NCBI GenBank assembly: GCA_900752215.1
Contig: CAADUO010000006.1
Coordinates: 1 to 63,970 of the forward strand
Source of the DNA: an uncultured Collinsella sp.
Lineage (GTDB): Bacteria > Actinomycetota > Coriobacteriia > Coriobacteriales > Coriobacteriaceae
Length of the DNA: 63,970 nt
Direction: 5' to 3'
Shown: piece after piece, positions 38,307 through 47,256 of the stretch
Numbering within the stretch: the stretch's first letter is position 1
Layout: the number at the start of each line of letters is the position of its first letter
Position numbers and translations under genes: made by a program
The notes under the pieces: generated by a model
Database searches by the model: none
What the model was told of the DNA's origin: nothing
The model's input: only the letters and a program-made list of their open reading frames with translations

Positions 38307-38761
38307 TAGAGGAGGTTGAGGGGGAGCTGGGGGGCGTCGCCCCAGAGTTTTTCTAGGCGATAGAAGTCGCGGGCTTCAGGAGTGAAGACGTGGACGACAA
38401 CCGAACCGTAGTCCATGAGCATCCAGGTCTTCTGCTCGCGGCCCTCAATGGAGAACGGATGCTCGCCGCAAGCCTCGGCGACCTTCTCCTCAATCTCGTC
38501 GACGATCGAATCGACCTGGCGGTTGTTGGTACCGGTGGCAAGCACAAAGTAGTCGCACACGTCGGAAAGCTCGGTCAGGTCGAGCACCTGAACGTCCTCG
38601 CCCTTCTTGTCGTAGGCGGCCTGCGCGGCGGCGCGGGCGACATCCTCGGCGGCGACACCGCTCGCGGACAGCGAGGCGGCAGTGCGGTCGGACGTGGCGA
38701 CGAAGCTCTTGTGCTCCACACCTTCAAGAATCTGCTCGTCGGTCATGGTCTCGTCGGCCAT
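38306..38761 (-). CDS. rsfS: Ribosomal silencing factor RsfS
   Basis: A protein of 151 residues. RsfS binds L14 and blocks subunit joining when nutrients are short. The family core is VLDLTELSDVCDYFVLATGTN and WMLMDYGSVVVHVFTPEARDFY in pieces. An N-terminal extension of about 45 residues (DEQILEGVEHKSFVATSD) is unusual but common in actinobacterial relatives. The C-terminus ends exactly where the RAYT 2 repeat begins. Last of the rplU-rpmA-obgE-nadD-yqeK-rsfS run. Confidence 0.94.
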   Translation of the reverse strand: MADETMTDEQILEGVEHKSFVATSDRTAASLSASGVAAEDVARAAAQAAYDKKGEDVQVLDLTELSDVCDYFVLATGTNNRQVDSIVDEIEEKVAEACGEHPFSIEGREQKTWMLMDYGSVVVHVFTPEARDFYRLEKLWGDAPQLPLNLL

Positions 38762-38788
38762 GGAATACCTCTTTCTAGACAGCCCGAG

Positions 38789-39397
38789 CTAGCGCAGCTG
38801 GGCGTAATGGTTGTAAATCGTAATAGCCGTGGGATAAAGATAGCGCCCGGACTGGATCACATAGACCAGACCCTGCGCAAAACAGGAGAAGAACAACTCA
38901 TCGAGCGTCGACTCCCCCACCATCTTGCGCAGCGCATGCGCATAGTCGCCGTGGCGGTTGGGCTCGATGGCATCGGCCACAAAGACCACCATATCGAGCG
39001 GCGTCATGTCGCAGGCACCCACGGTGTGACGGTCGACAGCCTGGAAAACGGCCGGCGACAACTCGGGGAAAAGCTGCGGAAGCTCATAGGCGGCAACAGG
39101 GCCATGCAAAAGCGGCGTCGCGGCGGAAGGAGAGCCGGCAATCTTAATGCCGTAATGCAGAGCGCGCGTGACCAGCTCGTCGTCGGAGAGCACTTTGTCC
39201 CAGTCATGGATCAGGCCGGCGGCAGCGGCATCAAAGCGGTCAACGCCGTAGACCTCGGCCAGATGAAGTGCGGTCTCGGCAACACCCAGCGAATGCACAT
39301 AGCGCTTGCGCTTATTCTTCATGCGAACATCGAGCAGCTCTTGAATGCGCTTGAGCAGCGCGCGCTCATCGCCCTCAAACTGATCCTCTACCGACAA
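38789..39397 (-). CDS. yqeK: HD-domain hydrolase YqeK (Ap4A hydrolase-like)
   Basis: A protein of 202 residues. The HD phosphohydrolase motifs are RYVHSLGVAETALHLAE, GLIHDWDK and AVDRHTVGA. YqeK proteins split diadenosine tetraphosphate symmetrically in other bacteria, a role inferred here. The start is TTG 6 nt after GGGGG; an ATG that overlaps the nadD stop is out of frame. The nadD-yqeK-rsfS order is typical of Gram-positives. Confidence 0.9.
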   Translation of the reverse strand: MSVEDQFEGDERALLKRIQELLDVRMKNKRKRYVHSLGVAETALHLAEVYGVDRFDAAAAGLIHDWDKVLSDDELVTRALHYGIKIAGSPSAATPLLHGPVAAYELPQLFPELSPAVFQAVDRHTVGACDMTPLDMVVFVADAIEPNRHGDYAHALRKMVGESTLDELFFSCFAQGLVYVIQSGRYLYPTAITIYNHYAQLR

Positions 39398-39409
39398 CGT
39401 AGACCCCCA

Positions 39410-40087
39410 TCACTCAAAATCTTCTTGACCCAGATCGACATACAAACCGCGCTTGCGAATGTAGCCGAGCACAGACTCGCTCGTAAGATAGCGCACGCTC
39501 ATGCCGCGGGCAACTCGCTTACGAATGTTCGTCGAGCTAATCGCCAGCGCCGGAATCTGAATATAGCGCACATCGAACGGCAGCCCCGACTCTTTGATTC
39601 GGGCACGCGCCGTATCGATATCAAAGCCCGGTCGCGTCGCCGCAATAAAGGTAGCAAGCTCAGCGATTCGTTCGGCATCATGCCAGGTCACAATATCGAT
39701 AATCGCGTCGGCGCCCGTAATAAAGTAGAGCTTTACCTGCGGCGGGTAAAAGTCGCGAAGGGCATGAAGCGTATCGGCCGTATAGGTTACGCCCGGGCGG
39801 TCGATCTCGAACCGGCTCGCCAAAAAGGCCGGGTTCGCGGCGGTGGCGAGGACCGTCATGGCATAACGGTCCTCGGCAGGCGTCACCGGCTTGTCAAGCT
39901 TAAAGGCAGGCGTGCCCGCCGGCATAAAGAGCACGGCGTCCAAGTCGAGGGACTCACGCGCCTGCTCAGCGGTCACCAGGTGCCCGTAATGGATGGGATC
40001 AAAGGTGCCACCCATAATGCCAAGCCTAAACTCCTGCCCGTCCTCTAGAGGAAGCTCGGGCAGACCAATTCCACCGCGCAGCGACAT
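39410..40087 (-). CDS. nadD: Nicotinate-nucleotide adenylyltransferase
   Basis: A protein of 225 residues. It adenylates nicotinate mononucleotide in NAD synthesis. The nucleotidyltransferase motif is GIMGGTFDPIHYGHL, and the second motif AISSTNIRKRV is the ISSTxIR signature. About 20 residues precede the first motif (MSLRGGIGLPELPLEDG). The start lies 3 bp after the obgE stop. Confidence 0.96.
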   Translation of the reverse strand: MSLRGGIGLPELPLEDGQEFRLGIMGGTFDPIHYGHLVTAEQARESLDLDAVLFMPAGTPAFKLDKPVTPAEDRYAMTVLATAANPAFLASRFEIDRPGVTYTADTLHALRDFYPPQVKLYFITGADAIIDIVTWHDAERIAELATFIAATRPGFDIDTARARIKESGLPFDVRYIQIPALAISSTNIRKRVARGMSVRYLTSESVLGYIRKRGLYVDLGQEDFE

Positions 40088-40090
40088 GGC

Positions 40091-41557
40091 TTACTCGCCC
40101 TCCGAGGTCTCGGCATCGTCCGCGGCATCCACCGCATCGACAACCTCGACGCCCTCATCCGCAGCATCGGTCACGTCAATGGCCTCAACGGCAACGTCCT
40201 CGCCAGCATCCTCGAGCTCCTCGTACTCCGAGAAGTCCTCAGCGCCCTCAAAGTCAAAGGCGCGCTGGCAAATGCGGACCTCGTCGCCCGCACGGCAACC
40301 GGCCTTCTCGAGCGCGTCGTCAACACCCATACGCGCAAACTTATGCTGCAAGTAAATGACGGCTTCCTCGTTTTCCCAGTCGGTCTGGATGACCATGCGC
40401 TCGATGGCACGACCGACCACGCGGAAGGCACCGGGCTCTTCCTGGACAATGCGGAAACGCTTCTCACGCTGCAGGCGGCGGCGCTCCCACTCATCGTCGC
40501 GCAGGTCGACCGGTTCATCGGAGACCGCCAGCTCGGCGCGGAGCTTGGCCACCTGCTCACCTACGGCAAGCATCAACGTATTGAGACCGGCGCCCGTCAC
40601 GGCAGACACGGCAAAGAACATATGTCCATCGTCGAGCGCTGCGCGCTTGAGGTCGGCAATCTTGTCGGCCGTGCCCGGCGCGTCGCACTTGTTGGCGACA
40701 ACAATCTGCGGACGCTCCGAAAGCTCGGCGCCATACTGCTCGAGCTCGCGGTTGATGATGCGATAGTCCTCAACCGGGTCGCGATCCTCAAAACCACCCG
40801 TCATGTCGACGACATGCATGATCAGGGCCGTACGCTCAATGTGGCGCAGGAACTGGTGACCCAGGCCCTTACCCTCACTCGCACCCTCGATAAGGCCGGG
40901 GACATCGGCGACAACGTAAGAATACTCGCCGGCACGCACCATACCCAAGTTGGGCACAAGCGTGGTAAACGGGTAGTCGGCAATCTTAGGGCGGGCGGCA
41001 CTCATGCGCGCAATGAGCGATGACTTACCTACCGAGGGAAAGCCCACAAGCGCGGCATCGGCCATAAGCTTCATCTCGAGCTCAATCCAGTGCTCCTCGG
41101 CCGGCTCGCCCAGCTGGGCGAACGCGGGCGCGCGGCGCACCGACGTCACAAAGTGCGTATTGCCCAGACCACCGGCGCCACCAGGGGCCACGACAACGCG
41201 CTCGCCGTCGTGCACCAGATCGGCAATCTCGAACATCGGGGTCTGCGTCTCGGGGTCGAGCTCGCGCACCACGGTACCCATAGGGACCTTGAGAATCAGG
41301 TCCTCGCCGCTCTTACCGTTACGACGGGCACCCTGCCCGTGCGTGCCGCGCTCGGCGCGGAAGTGATGCTTAAAGCGGTAATCGATCAGCGAAGACAGCT
41401 GAGCATCGGCCTGGATGACGACATTGCCGCCACGACCGCCGTCGCCGCCATCGGGGCCGCCCTTGGGGACAAATGCCTCGCGCCTAAACGACATGCATCC
41501 GGCTCCGCCGTCGCCGCCGCACACGTTAATGCGGCTGATATCGGTGAACTGTGACAA
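40091..41557 (-). CDS. obgE: GTPase ObgE/CgtA
   Basis: A protein of 488 residues. This essential GTPase acts in 50S assembly and stress signalling. The glycine-rich Obg fold comes first (INVCGGDGGAGCMSFRREAF), then the G domain with P-loop GFPSVGKSSL, DVPGLIEGA and NKCD, then an Obg C-terminal domain (FRVVGRAIERMV) and a strongly acidic tail of about 60 residues. The start is a TTG 8 nt after GGAGG. It lies in its conserved place after rpmA. Confidence 0.97.
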   Translation of the reverse strand: MSQFTDISRINVCGGDGGAGCMSFRREAFVPKGGPDGGDGGRGGNVVIQADAQLSSLIDYRFKHHFRAERGTHGQGARRNGKSGEDLILKVPMGTVVRELDPETQTPMFEIADLVHDGERVVVAPGGAGGLGNTHFVTSVRRAPAFAQLGEPAEEHWIELEMKLMADAALVGFPSVGKSSLIARMSAARPKIADYPFTTLVPNLGMVRAGEYSYVVADVPGLIEGASEGKGLGHQFLRHIERTALIMHVVDMTGGFEDRDPVEDYRIINRELEQYGAELSERPQIVVANKCDAPGTADKIADLKRAALDDGHMFFAVSAVTGAGLNTLMLAVGEQVAKLRAELAVSDEPVDLRDDEWERRRLQREKRFRIVQEEPGAFRVVGRAIERMVIQTDWENEEAVIYLQHKFARMGVDDALEKAGCRAGDEVRICQRAFDFEGAEDFSEYEELEDAGEDVAVEAIDVTDAADEGVEVVDAVDAADDAETSEGE

Positions 41558-41572
41558 CAGAATCGCCTCCTA

Positions 41573-41617
41573 CAAAAAAGAGGGAGACCCTTGAATCCTA
41601 AAACTCAAGTGCCTCCC
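41573..41617 (-). terminator. Intrinsic terminator between rpmA and obgE
   Basis: GGGAG and CTTGA pair with TCAAG and CTCCC on the minus strand, followed by TCTTTTTT. It would separate the ribosomal-protein transcripts from the lower-level obgE-nadD-yqeK-rsfS genes. Confidence 0.78.
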
Positions 41618-41642
41618 ACATATGTGCTCTATGAAGGGTGAA

Positions 41643-41900
41643 TTACGCGTTCGCGAGCGGGCGTACGCTGACCCTGTGCTTGATACCCTTGTGGAACTCA
41701 ACGGTACCGTCGACCAGCGCGAACAGCGTGTCGTCCTTGCCACGACCAACGTTCTCACCCGGGTGGATGTGCGTGCCGTGCTGACGGACGAGAATCGTGC
41801 CCGTGGTTACCGTCTGGCCGGCATAGCGCTTCGTGCCAAGGCGCTGACCGCGGGAGTCACGGCCATTACGGGAGGAACCGAGTCCTTTTTTGTGTGCCAT
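41643..41900 (-). CDS. rpmA: Ribosomal protein bL27
   Basis: A protein of 85 residues. It starts MAHKKGLGSSRNGRDS, so the mature flexible N-terminus that reaches the peptidyl-transferase centre is encoded directly. It has no Firmicutes-type cleaved N-extension, and the gene for the processing protease Prp is correspondingly absent between rplU and rpmA. The remaining core (YAGQTVTTGTILVRQHGTHI) is conserved. Confidence 0.97.
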   Translation of the reverse strand: MAHKKGLGSSRNGRDSRGQRLGTKRYAGQTVTTGTILVRQHGTHIHPGENVGRGKDDTLFALVDGTVEFHKGIKHRVSVRPLANA

Positions 41901-41933
41901 TGTGTATACCTACTCTTTCGTTACGAGTGTAAT

Positions 41934-42308
41934 CTACTCGGCGACGGGAGCCTCGGCAACAGCCTCAGCCTCTGCCTTGACAGCCTTCTTGGCGCGGGAG
42001 GTAGCCTGAACCTTCACGATCTTCAGCTTGGTGAGCTGCTGACGGTGACCCTTCAGACGACGATAGCGCTTGCGCTTGTGGAACTTGAAGACCAGCTGCT
42101 TCTCGCCCTTGAACTGCTCAACGATCTGAGCGGTAACCTTGGCCTTGGCCAGCTTGTCGGGATCGGTGACGATCTTCTTACCATCGTTGAGGAAGATAAC
42201 CGGCAGGGTGACCTTGTCGCCCTCATTGCCCTCGATCTTCTCGACGGTGATGACATCGTCGGTGGCGACCTTGTACTGCTTGCCGCCCGTGTTAACGATT
42301 GCGTACAT
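41934..42308 (-). CDS. rplU: Ribosomal protein bL21
   Basis: A protein of 124 residues. The core MYAIVNTGGKQYKVATDDVI and the RNA-binding KFHKRKRYRRLKGHRQQLTKL (in part) are typical; an Ala/Glu tail follows. The ATG is preceded by AAGGGC; codons further upstream are not supported. First gene of the rplU-rpmA transcript, 33 bp before rpmA. Confidence 0.96.
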   Translation of the reverse strand: MYAIVNTGGKQYKVATDDVITVEKIEGNEGDKVTLPVIFLNDGKKIVTDPDKLAKAKVTAQIVEQFKGEKQLVFKFHKRKRYRRLKGHRQQLTKLKIVKVQATSRAKKAVKAEAEAVAEAPVAE

Positions 42309-42350
42309 GTTTACTTGCCCTTCATGCATCAGTTAGTGCAACAGCCGAAT

Positions 42351-42379
42351 ATAGTAGCAGGCGAAAATACCCCCGTCAA
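42351..42379 (-). promoter_or_regulatory. Promoter of rplU-rpmA
   Basis: On the minus strand TTGACG (42374-42379) and TACTAT (42351-42356) are exactly 17 bp apart with TGC before the -10. It slightly overlaps the stop of the upstream radical-SAM-associated gene. Confidence 0.8.
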
Positions 42380-43188
42380 CGAGTATGTGGAGCAAATCCA
42401 CAAGTTCGCACAGGTATGGGGCTGACGAGTCGGCCCTCGTCGTCCTCGCATGCTTGATTCTGACGCTCGACATCGTAGGAGCAGATGGTCACGAGGTCTT
42501 GCATACCGGTGGAAACAATAGGTGCATCCACGCCCGGGGTCAAGCCCTGCAACAAAACATCAGCAGCGGAAAGCAGAATTTCCGGACGCATGGAGCCCTC
42601 GTTGTCGGCATGGGTGTCGAGCATGAGCACCAAATGGTTCGGGCGCTCCCCCGCCGTGAGCTCATAGCCCACGAGTGTGTGATCCAAATCCAAGCGCTTG
42701 CTCTTTTTTCCGCGCGCGTAGTCGATGCCATGGTCCGCGCGCAGCGTGTCGAGCGCACGACGCACCTCATCGGCGCTAACGGGCGCCTCGGGGTCCAGAT
42801 GCAGGTCGATGCGATACGACAGGAGCGTGAGCTGCGCCGTCAACGCCGGCGTGCGCACGTCGATGTACGCCGCCTCGATAGGCGCCAGATCGGCCGGAGA
42901 CGCCGCAGACAGGCGCTCAAACGCCTCGTCGAGCGCCACGAACTCGGTCATAAACAGGTCATACCACTCGCAGGTCGACGACGTACCAACCGGTAGCGCC
43001 GAAGAGAAGCCCACGCGCATGTGCGGAGAGAAGCCCTGCGTGACGGCATAGGGAAGTCCCGCACGGCGCACGATGCGCTCAATGGTATGGATCACTTCGA
43101 GATGGCCCAGGTACTTAAGGCGATCGCGCTTGCCATAGCGAACACGAAGCCTAAAGAGCGAGGGGTTGTCGGTCAGGCGCTCACTCAT
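42376..43188 (-). CDS. TIGR03936/DUF2344 radical-SAM-linked protein
   Basis: A protein of 270 residues. It matches the small partner protein that travels with TIGR03960-type radical SAM enzymes: the N-terminal signature RLRVRYGKRDRLKYLGHLEV and GFSPHMRVGFSSALPVG are distinctive. No cysteine cluster is present, so it is not itself a radical SAM enzyme. In some bacteria the domain is fused to the enzyme's C-terminus. The ATG overlaps the stop of the radical SAM gene (ATGA), so they are coupled 1:1. The molecular function is not established; the link to rplU-rpmA suggests RNA or translation. Confidence 0.85.
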   Translation of the reverse strand: MSERLTDNPSLFRLRVRYGKRDRLKYLGHLEVIHTIERIVRRAGLPYAVTQGFSPHMRVGFSSALPVGTSSTCEWYDLFMTEFVALDEAFERLSAASPADLAPIEAAYIDVRTPALTAQLTLLSYRIDLHLDPEAPVSADEVRRALDTLRADHGIDYARGKKSKRLDLDHTLVGYELTAGERPNHLVLMLDTHADNEGSMRPEILLSAADVLLQGLTPGVDAPIVSTGMQDLVTICSYDVERQNQACEDDEGRLVSPIPVRTCGFAPHTR

Positions 43189-45062
43189 GCGCGATCACCC
43201 ATCAATACATTCTTGGCGTGGAGCGTGGGGCAGATTCCGCAGCCGGTGCACGACGTGCGGGTGCAGTCGGGAGTCGTGACCCCCTCGAGCGAGCGACGGT
43301 ACTCGCGCTCGAGGAAGCCACGCGTGCAGCCGGGGCTCACATGCTCCCACGGCAGGCGCCAGTCCAACTCGTAGGGCAGGTGCACGAGCTCATTGAGGTC
43401 GATGCCGTTTTTGGCAGCAGCCTCCTTCCAGTTATCGAGCGAGAAATGCTCTACCCAGGCGTCAAAGCGAGAGCCCGCGCGCCAAGCGTCGATGATGACG
43501 GGCGTCATGTCACGACCGGCGCGGGACAGCGCGGCCTCGATGAGCGAGGTCTCGGCATCGTGGTAATGCACGCGGACGGCACGGTTGCGAACGCTCGTGA
43601 TAAGCAGCTTCTGGCGACGCTTGACGTCGTCGTAGTCGAGCTGCGGGCACCACTGGAACGGCGTGGCAGCCTTGGGGATAAAGACCGAAACCGAAATCGA
43701 CACCGAGATCGAGCCGCGACGAGCCTTGGGCACCACGGAACGACCGAGTTCCAGCACGTGATCGGCCAGATTGGCGATGGCCACGATATCCTCGTCGCGC
43801 TCGCCGGGAAGACCCATCATAAAGTAGAGCTTCATGCGGTTCCAACCAGCCTCGAAGGCCGCCTTGGCCGCACGGTCCAGGTCCTCCTCGGTAACGTTCT
43901 TGTTAATGATGTCGCGCATGCGCTGGCTGCCGGCCTCGGGCGCGAACGTCAGGCCGCCCTTCTTTTCGCCGGCGACCGACTCGGCCATATCCACGCCAAA
44001 CGAATCCAGGCGCTGCGACGGAATAGACACGCGAATACCCGTATCCTCCAGGCGACGGTTGAGCCTGCCGAGCACGTCGCGAATGCAGGAATGGTCGGTC
44101 GTGGAGAGCGAGGTCAGCGACACCTCGTCATAGCCGGTCTTTTCCAGACCCTGAATCACCGACGAGACGATCTGGTCGGCCGAGCGCTCGCGCACCGGGC
44201 GATACGTCATGCCGGCCTGGCAAAAACGACAGCCGCGGGCGCAGCCGCGTAGGATCTCGATAGACAGGCGGTCGTGGACCAGCTGCGCATAGGGCACGCA
44301 CGACTGCGACAGCGGATTCGTGGCGCCGAAATCCTCGACGACGCGCTTGTAGACCACGGTCGGCGCATCCTTGCCCTCACGCGGCACGGTGTAGCCATGC
44401 GGCGAGCAGGGCTCGTCGTGACGAACCTCATAGAGCGACGGCACGTAGTTGCCGGCAATGGATGCAAGCTGCTCAACAATCTGCGCGCGCGGGACTCCTT
44501 CGTCACGCAGGCGGCGATGCAGCTGGCAGGTCTCGAGCAGCGATTCCTCGCCCTCACCGATGAGGATAGCGTCGAAGAAGGCCGCGTACGGCTCGGGGTT
44601 GTACACCGAGGGACCGCCGGCGATGATGATGGGGTCGTCTTCACCTCGGTCGGCCGCTAACAGCGGAATGCCAGCGAGGTCGAGAGCCTCGAGGAAGTTC
44701 GTCACCGCCATCTCGTGCGGAACATGCAGGCCGACAATATCAAACGAAGCGACCGGCGCTGCACCCTCGAGCGAGAGCAGCGGAATGCCCGCCTCGCGCA
44801 TGGCGTCACCCATGTCGGGCCACGGCACATAGCCGCGCTCGCAGGAGATGCCCTCGGCCTGGTTAAGGATGTTGTAGAGGATGGCGATACCCTGGTTGGG
44901 CAGACCAACCTCGTACACATCCGGGTAGATCAAGCAGCAACGGTAGTCGGCATCGGCCTTGGAAAGCGTGCCCCACTCGTGATCGATATAGCGACTCGGC
45001 TTCTCGACCTTGGCGAGCAGCGGCTCAATTAAATGAAAACAGTCTTGGTATGCAACGCGCAA
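43185..45062 (-). CDS. TIGR03960-family B12-binding-like radical SAM protein
   Basis: A protein of 625 residues. A cobalamin-binding-like N-terminal domain (LIYPDVYEVGLPNQGIAILY, IIIAGGPSVYNPEPYA) precedes a radical SAM core. The [4Fe-4S] motif is CARGCRFC (Cys274, 278, 281). Near the C-terminus is another cysteine group, CTRTSCTGCGIC, of C-x4-C-x2-C-x2-C type, which may hold a second cluster or zinc. The start is TTG (LRVAYQDCF) 7 nt after AGGGG. The substrate is not known. It is coupled to the DUF2344 gene and lies between the cell-shape genes and rplU. Confidence 0.88.
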   Translation of the reverse strand: MRVAYQDCFHLIEPLLAKVEKPSRYIDHEWGTLSKADADYRCCLIYPDVYEVGLPNQGIAILYNILNQAEGISCERGYVPWPDMGDAMREAGIPLLSLEGAAPVASFDIVGLHVPHEMAVTNFLEALDLAGIPLLAADRGEDDPIIIAGGPSVYNPEPYAAFFDAILIGEGEESLLETCQLHRRLRDEGVPRAQIVEQLASIAGNYVPSLYEVRHDEPCSPHGYTVPREGKDAPTVVYKRVVEDFGATNPLSQSCVPYAQLVHDRLSIEILRGCARGCRFCQAGMTYRPVRERSADQIVSSVIQGLEKTGYDEVSLTSLSTTDHSCIRDVLGRLNRRLEDTGIRVSIPSQRLDSFGVDMAESVAGEKKGGLTFAPEAGSQRMRDIINKNVTEEDLDRAAKAAFEAGWNRMKLYFMMGLPGERDEDIVAIANLADHVLELGRSVVPKARRGSISVSISVSVFIPKAATPFQWCPQLDYDDVKRRQKLLITSVRNRAVRVHYHDAETSLIEAALSRAGRDMTPVIIDAWRAGSRFDAWVEHFSLDNWKEAAAKNGIDLNELVHLPYELDWRLPWEHVSPGCTRGFLEREYRRSLEGVTTPDCTRTSCTGCGICPTLHAKNVLMGDRA

Positions 45063-45072
45063 CGGAAAACCC

Positions 45073-46002
45073 CTAAGCTGCGAGATCGGATGCGTCCTGG
45101 TAGGACGTCATAGGACGGGTAGCGCCCGCGACGGTGGTCACCAGATCGCGAACACGGGAGAACGTGGCAGTGACCACCTCGTTGGCACGACTGTAGTCGA
45201 CATCGCGCTCGTAGAGCGAAACAAGCGCACGGCCCATGCCATAGGTGCCCGCGGCAGCAGTGAGCGCCTTGACGGCAAACCCAATATGCGGCGTCTGCTT
45301 GACGAGCGCGCGGGTGACCGCGCGGATCACAAGACCGCCGGCAAGCACGCCCGCGACCTCGTAGCCGCGCTCAGGCTTAATGCCGCGTCCAAAGACGGCA
45401 GCAAGTTCAAAGAGCATGCCCACCTGCGCCAGCGCCATAACGGGATAATCGGCGCCCGGCAAAAACACCAGCGCACCGGTCGCCATATTGGTGAGCGCGC
45501 ACGAGGTGATGATACGATTGGCGGCCGCGATGCGCATGAAGGCAAAGTTCGCCGCAAAAGCCGTTTCCTTGTCGGTGCGATCGAGAATCCAGCGGGCAAG
45601 CGTCTCGAGCAGATACGTCTTATCGGTTGCCGCTACCACGCCGAGCATGGGCGTGGACTCCTCGATAAACGGCACCTCCACAGCAGACTCGGCAAGCACG
45701 CACACGGGCGCGCCGGCGATCACGAGCTCCTGCACGGCACTCTCCAAGCGGTCGGAACCACACGAGAGCACCAGCACCACATCGGTATCGGTCTTTGGAG
45801 CAATTCGCTCCTCCCCCAGACGCTCGACGCGCACAATGCCCGAGGTCGTCTGCGGCACAAAGGCGTCACGCACCGTCTCGGCCAGAAAGCGCGAGGCGGA
45901 CGAATCCAGATAGACCGAGACGCGCACCGGCGTATCGGAATCCTTCTTAACGGACGCGCCCATCTTAAAAGCGCGGGTCAGCTTATCTACGGGAATTTTC
46001 AT
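45073..46002 (-). CDS. DUF697-like membrane-associated protein of unknown function
   Basis: A protein of 309 residues. The N-terminal half has an alternating fold (VRVSVYLDSSASRFLAETV, DTDVVLVLSCGSDRL) like a small nucleotide-binding or receiver-like domain with no P-loop. The C-terminal half has three or four weak hydrophobic segments (TNMATGALVFLPGADYPVMAL, EVAGVLAGGLVIRAVTRAL) reminiscent of DUF697. I do not recognise a specific function. It lies 18 bp from rodA and 10 bp from the radical SAM gene, so all are probably one transcript. Confidence 0.6.
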   Translation of the reverse strand: MKIPVDKLTRAFKMGASVKKDSDTPVRVSVYLDSSASRFLAETVRDAFVPQTTSGIVRVERLGEERIAPKTDTDVVLVLSCGSDRLESAVQELVIAGAPVCVLAESAVEVPFIEESTPMLGVVAATDKTYLLETLARWILDRTDKETAFAANFAFMRIAAANRIITSCALTNMATGALVFLPGADYPVMALAQVGMLFELAAVFGRGIKPERGYEVAGVLAGGLVIRAVTRALVKQTPHIGFAVKALTAAAGTYGMGRALVSLYERDVDYSRANEVVTATFSRVRDLVTTVAGATRPMTSYQDASDLAA

Positions 46003-46020
46003 AGCAAACCCCTCCAGCGG

Positions 46021-47247
46021 TTACGCGGCGCCCGAACGATGCCGCCATATGGATTGTACGATACCCACCGTCAGCAGCTGAATCATCATCGAAGACGAAC
46101 CGAAGCTAATAAACGGTAGCGGAATACCGGTAATCGGCATCATGCCGATGCACATGCCGATGTTTTCGAAAGTCTGAAACGCCCACATGCCAACGATGCC
46201 CACACACGAAAGACGCAAAAACAGCGACTCACACTTAAAGGCGACGCGAATCGTCGAAAAGATCAGCAGCACGTAGAGGCACAAGAGAAAAAAGGAACCG
46301 CAAAAACCAAAGGTCTCGGACAGGAAGGCGAAGACGAAGTCGGTGTGGAACTCAGGCAGAAAGCCGCCGGCCGACTGCGTCGCATGGCCCAAACCCTTAC
46401 CAAAGAAGCCGCCCGAGCCAACGGCGATAAGCGACTGCTGCAGGTTGTAGGCATCGTCCGAATCGGCATTATCGGGGTCGATAAAGACCGTCAGACGGTT
46501 CATCTGATACTGCTTGATGAGCACATCGTGGCCGAGCAACGAATCAAAGACCGAATCGAGCGCCAGAACGAGGGCCACCAAGCCCACGAGAAGGGCCAGG
46601 GTCGACAGCACCCATTCGCGGCGTGCACCGCTCATACAAATGACGATGGCGCCCGAAACCAGCACGACCAGGCCCGAGCCCAGGTCGCCCATGGCAACGA
46701 CGGCCAAAAACGGAATGGACAGCATGCCGCAGAGCTTGACGTAGTCGCGAACGGTATCGATGCGACCGTTATACTGCGAGCCAAGCGTAGCAATAAAGAA
46801 GATGGTGATGAGCTTGGCAAGCTCAACCGGCTGGAATGTCAAGCCGATACCGGGAATCTTGATCCAGCCCGTCATGCCCAGACCGCCCGTATAGGACAGG
46901 CCCGGAATCTTGGGCGAGAAGATCACGATCAGGTCGATGACGAGCAACGCCGTCGAGAAATTGGAAATACCGCGCAAGTCGGTACGCCAGACCAGCACCG
47001 CCAGCACCGCTCCGATGCCGATTCCCAGCAGATGGCGTGAGAACGAGGCATCGGCCTTAAACTGCGAAGCCGACCAGATAATGATGGCACCGTAGGCGAC
47101 GAGCGCCACAGTAGCCACGAGCACACCAATATGCACCTTTTGGCGAAACGTGCCGCGCGAGGCCGAAAGTTGCTTGTTGACACGGTCCAGGCTGCTGCGA
47201 GAGCCGGTCTTGGTTGAACGGAACAGATCCGCCGGAGAAAAATCCAT
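46021..47247 (-). CDS. rodA: Peptidoglycan glycosyltransferase RodA (SEDS family)
   Basis: A protein of 408 residues with about ten membrane helices. It polymerises lipid II during cell elongation with its partner PBP2. Family motifs are PVELAKLITIFFIA, MGDLGSGLVVL with the catalytic Asp candidate, and GIPLPFISFGSSSMM near the C-terminus. About 38 charged residues precede the first helix. It follows mrdA by 9 bp, so enzyme and partner are made together. Confidence 0.95.
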   Translation of the reverse strand: MDFSPADLFRSTKTGSRSSLDRVNKQLSASRGTFRQKVHIGVLVATVALVAYGAIIIWSASQFKADASFSRHLLGIGIGAVLAVLVWRTDLRGISNFSTALLVIDLIVIFSPKIPGLSYTGGLGMTGWIKIPGIGLTFQPVELAKLITIFFIATLGSQYNGRIDTVRDYVKLCGMLSIPFLAVVAMGDLGSGLVVLVSGAIVICMSGARREWVLSTLALLVGLVALVLALDSVFDSLLGHDVLIKQYQMNRLTVFIDPDNADSDDAYNLQQSLIAVGSGGFFGKGLGHATQSAGGFLPEFHTDFVFAFLSETFGFCGSFFLLCLYVLLIFSTIRVAFKCESLFLRLSCVGIVGMWAFQTFENIGMCIGMMPITGIPLPFISFGSSSMMIQLLTVGIVQSIWRHRSGAA

Positions 47248-47256
47248 CGCAACCTC

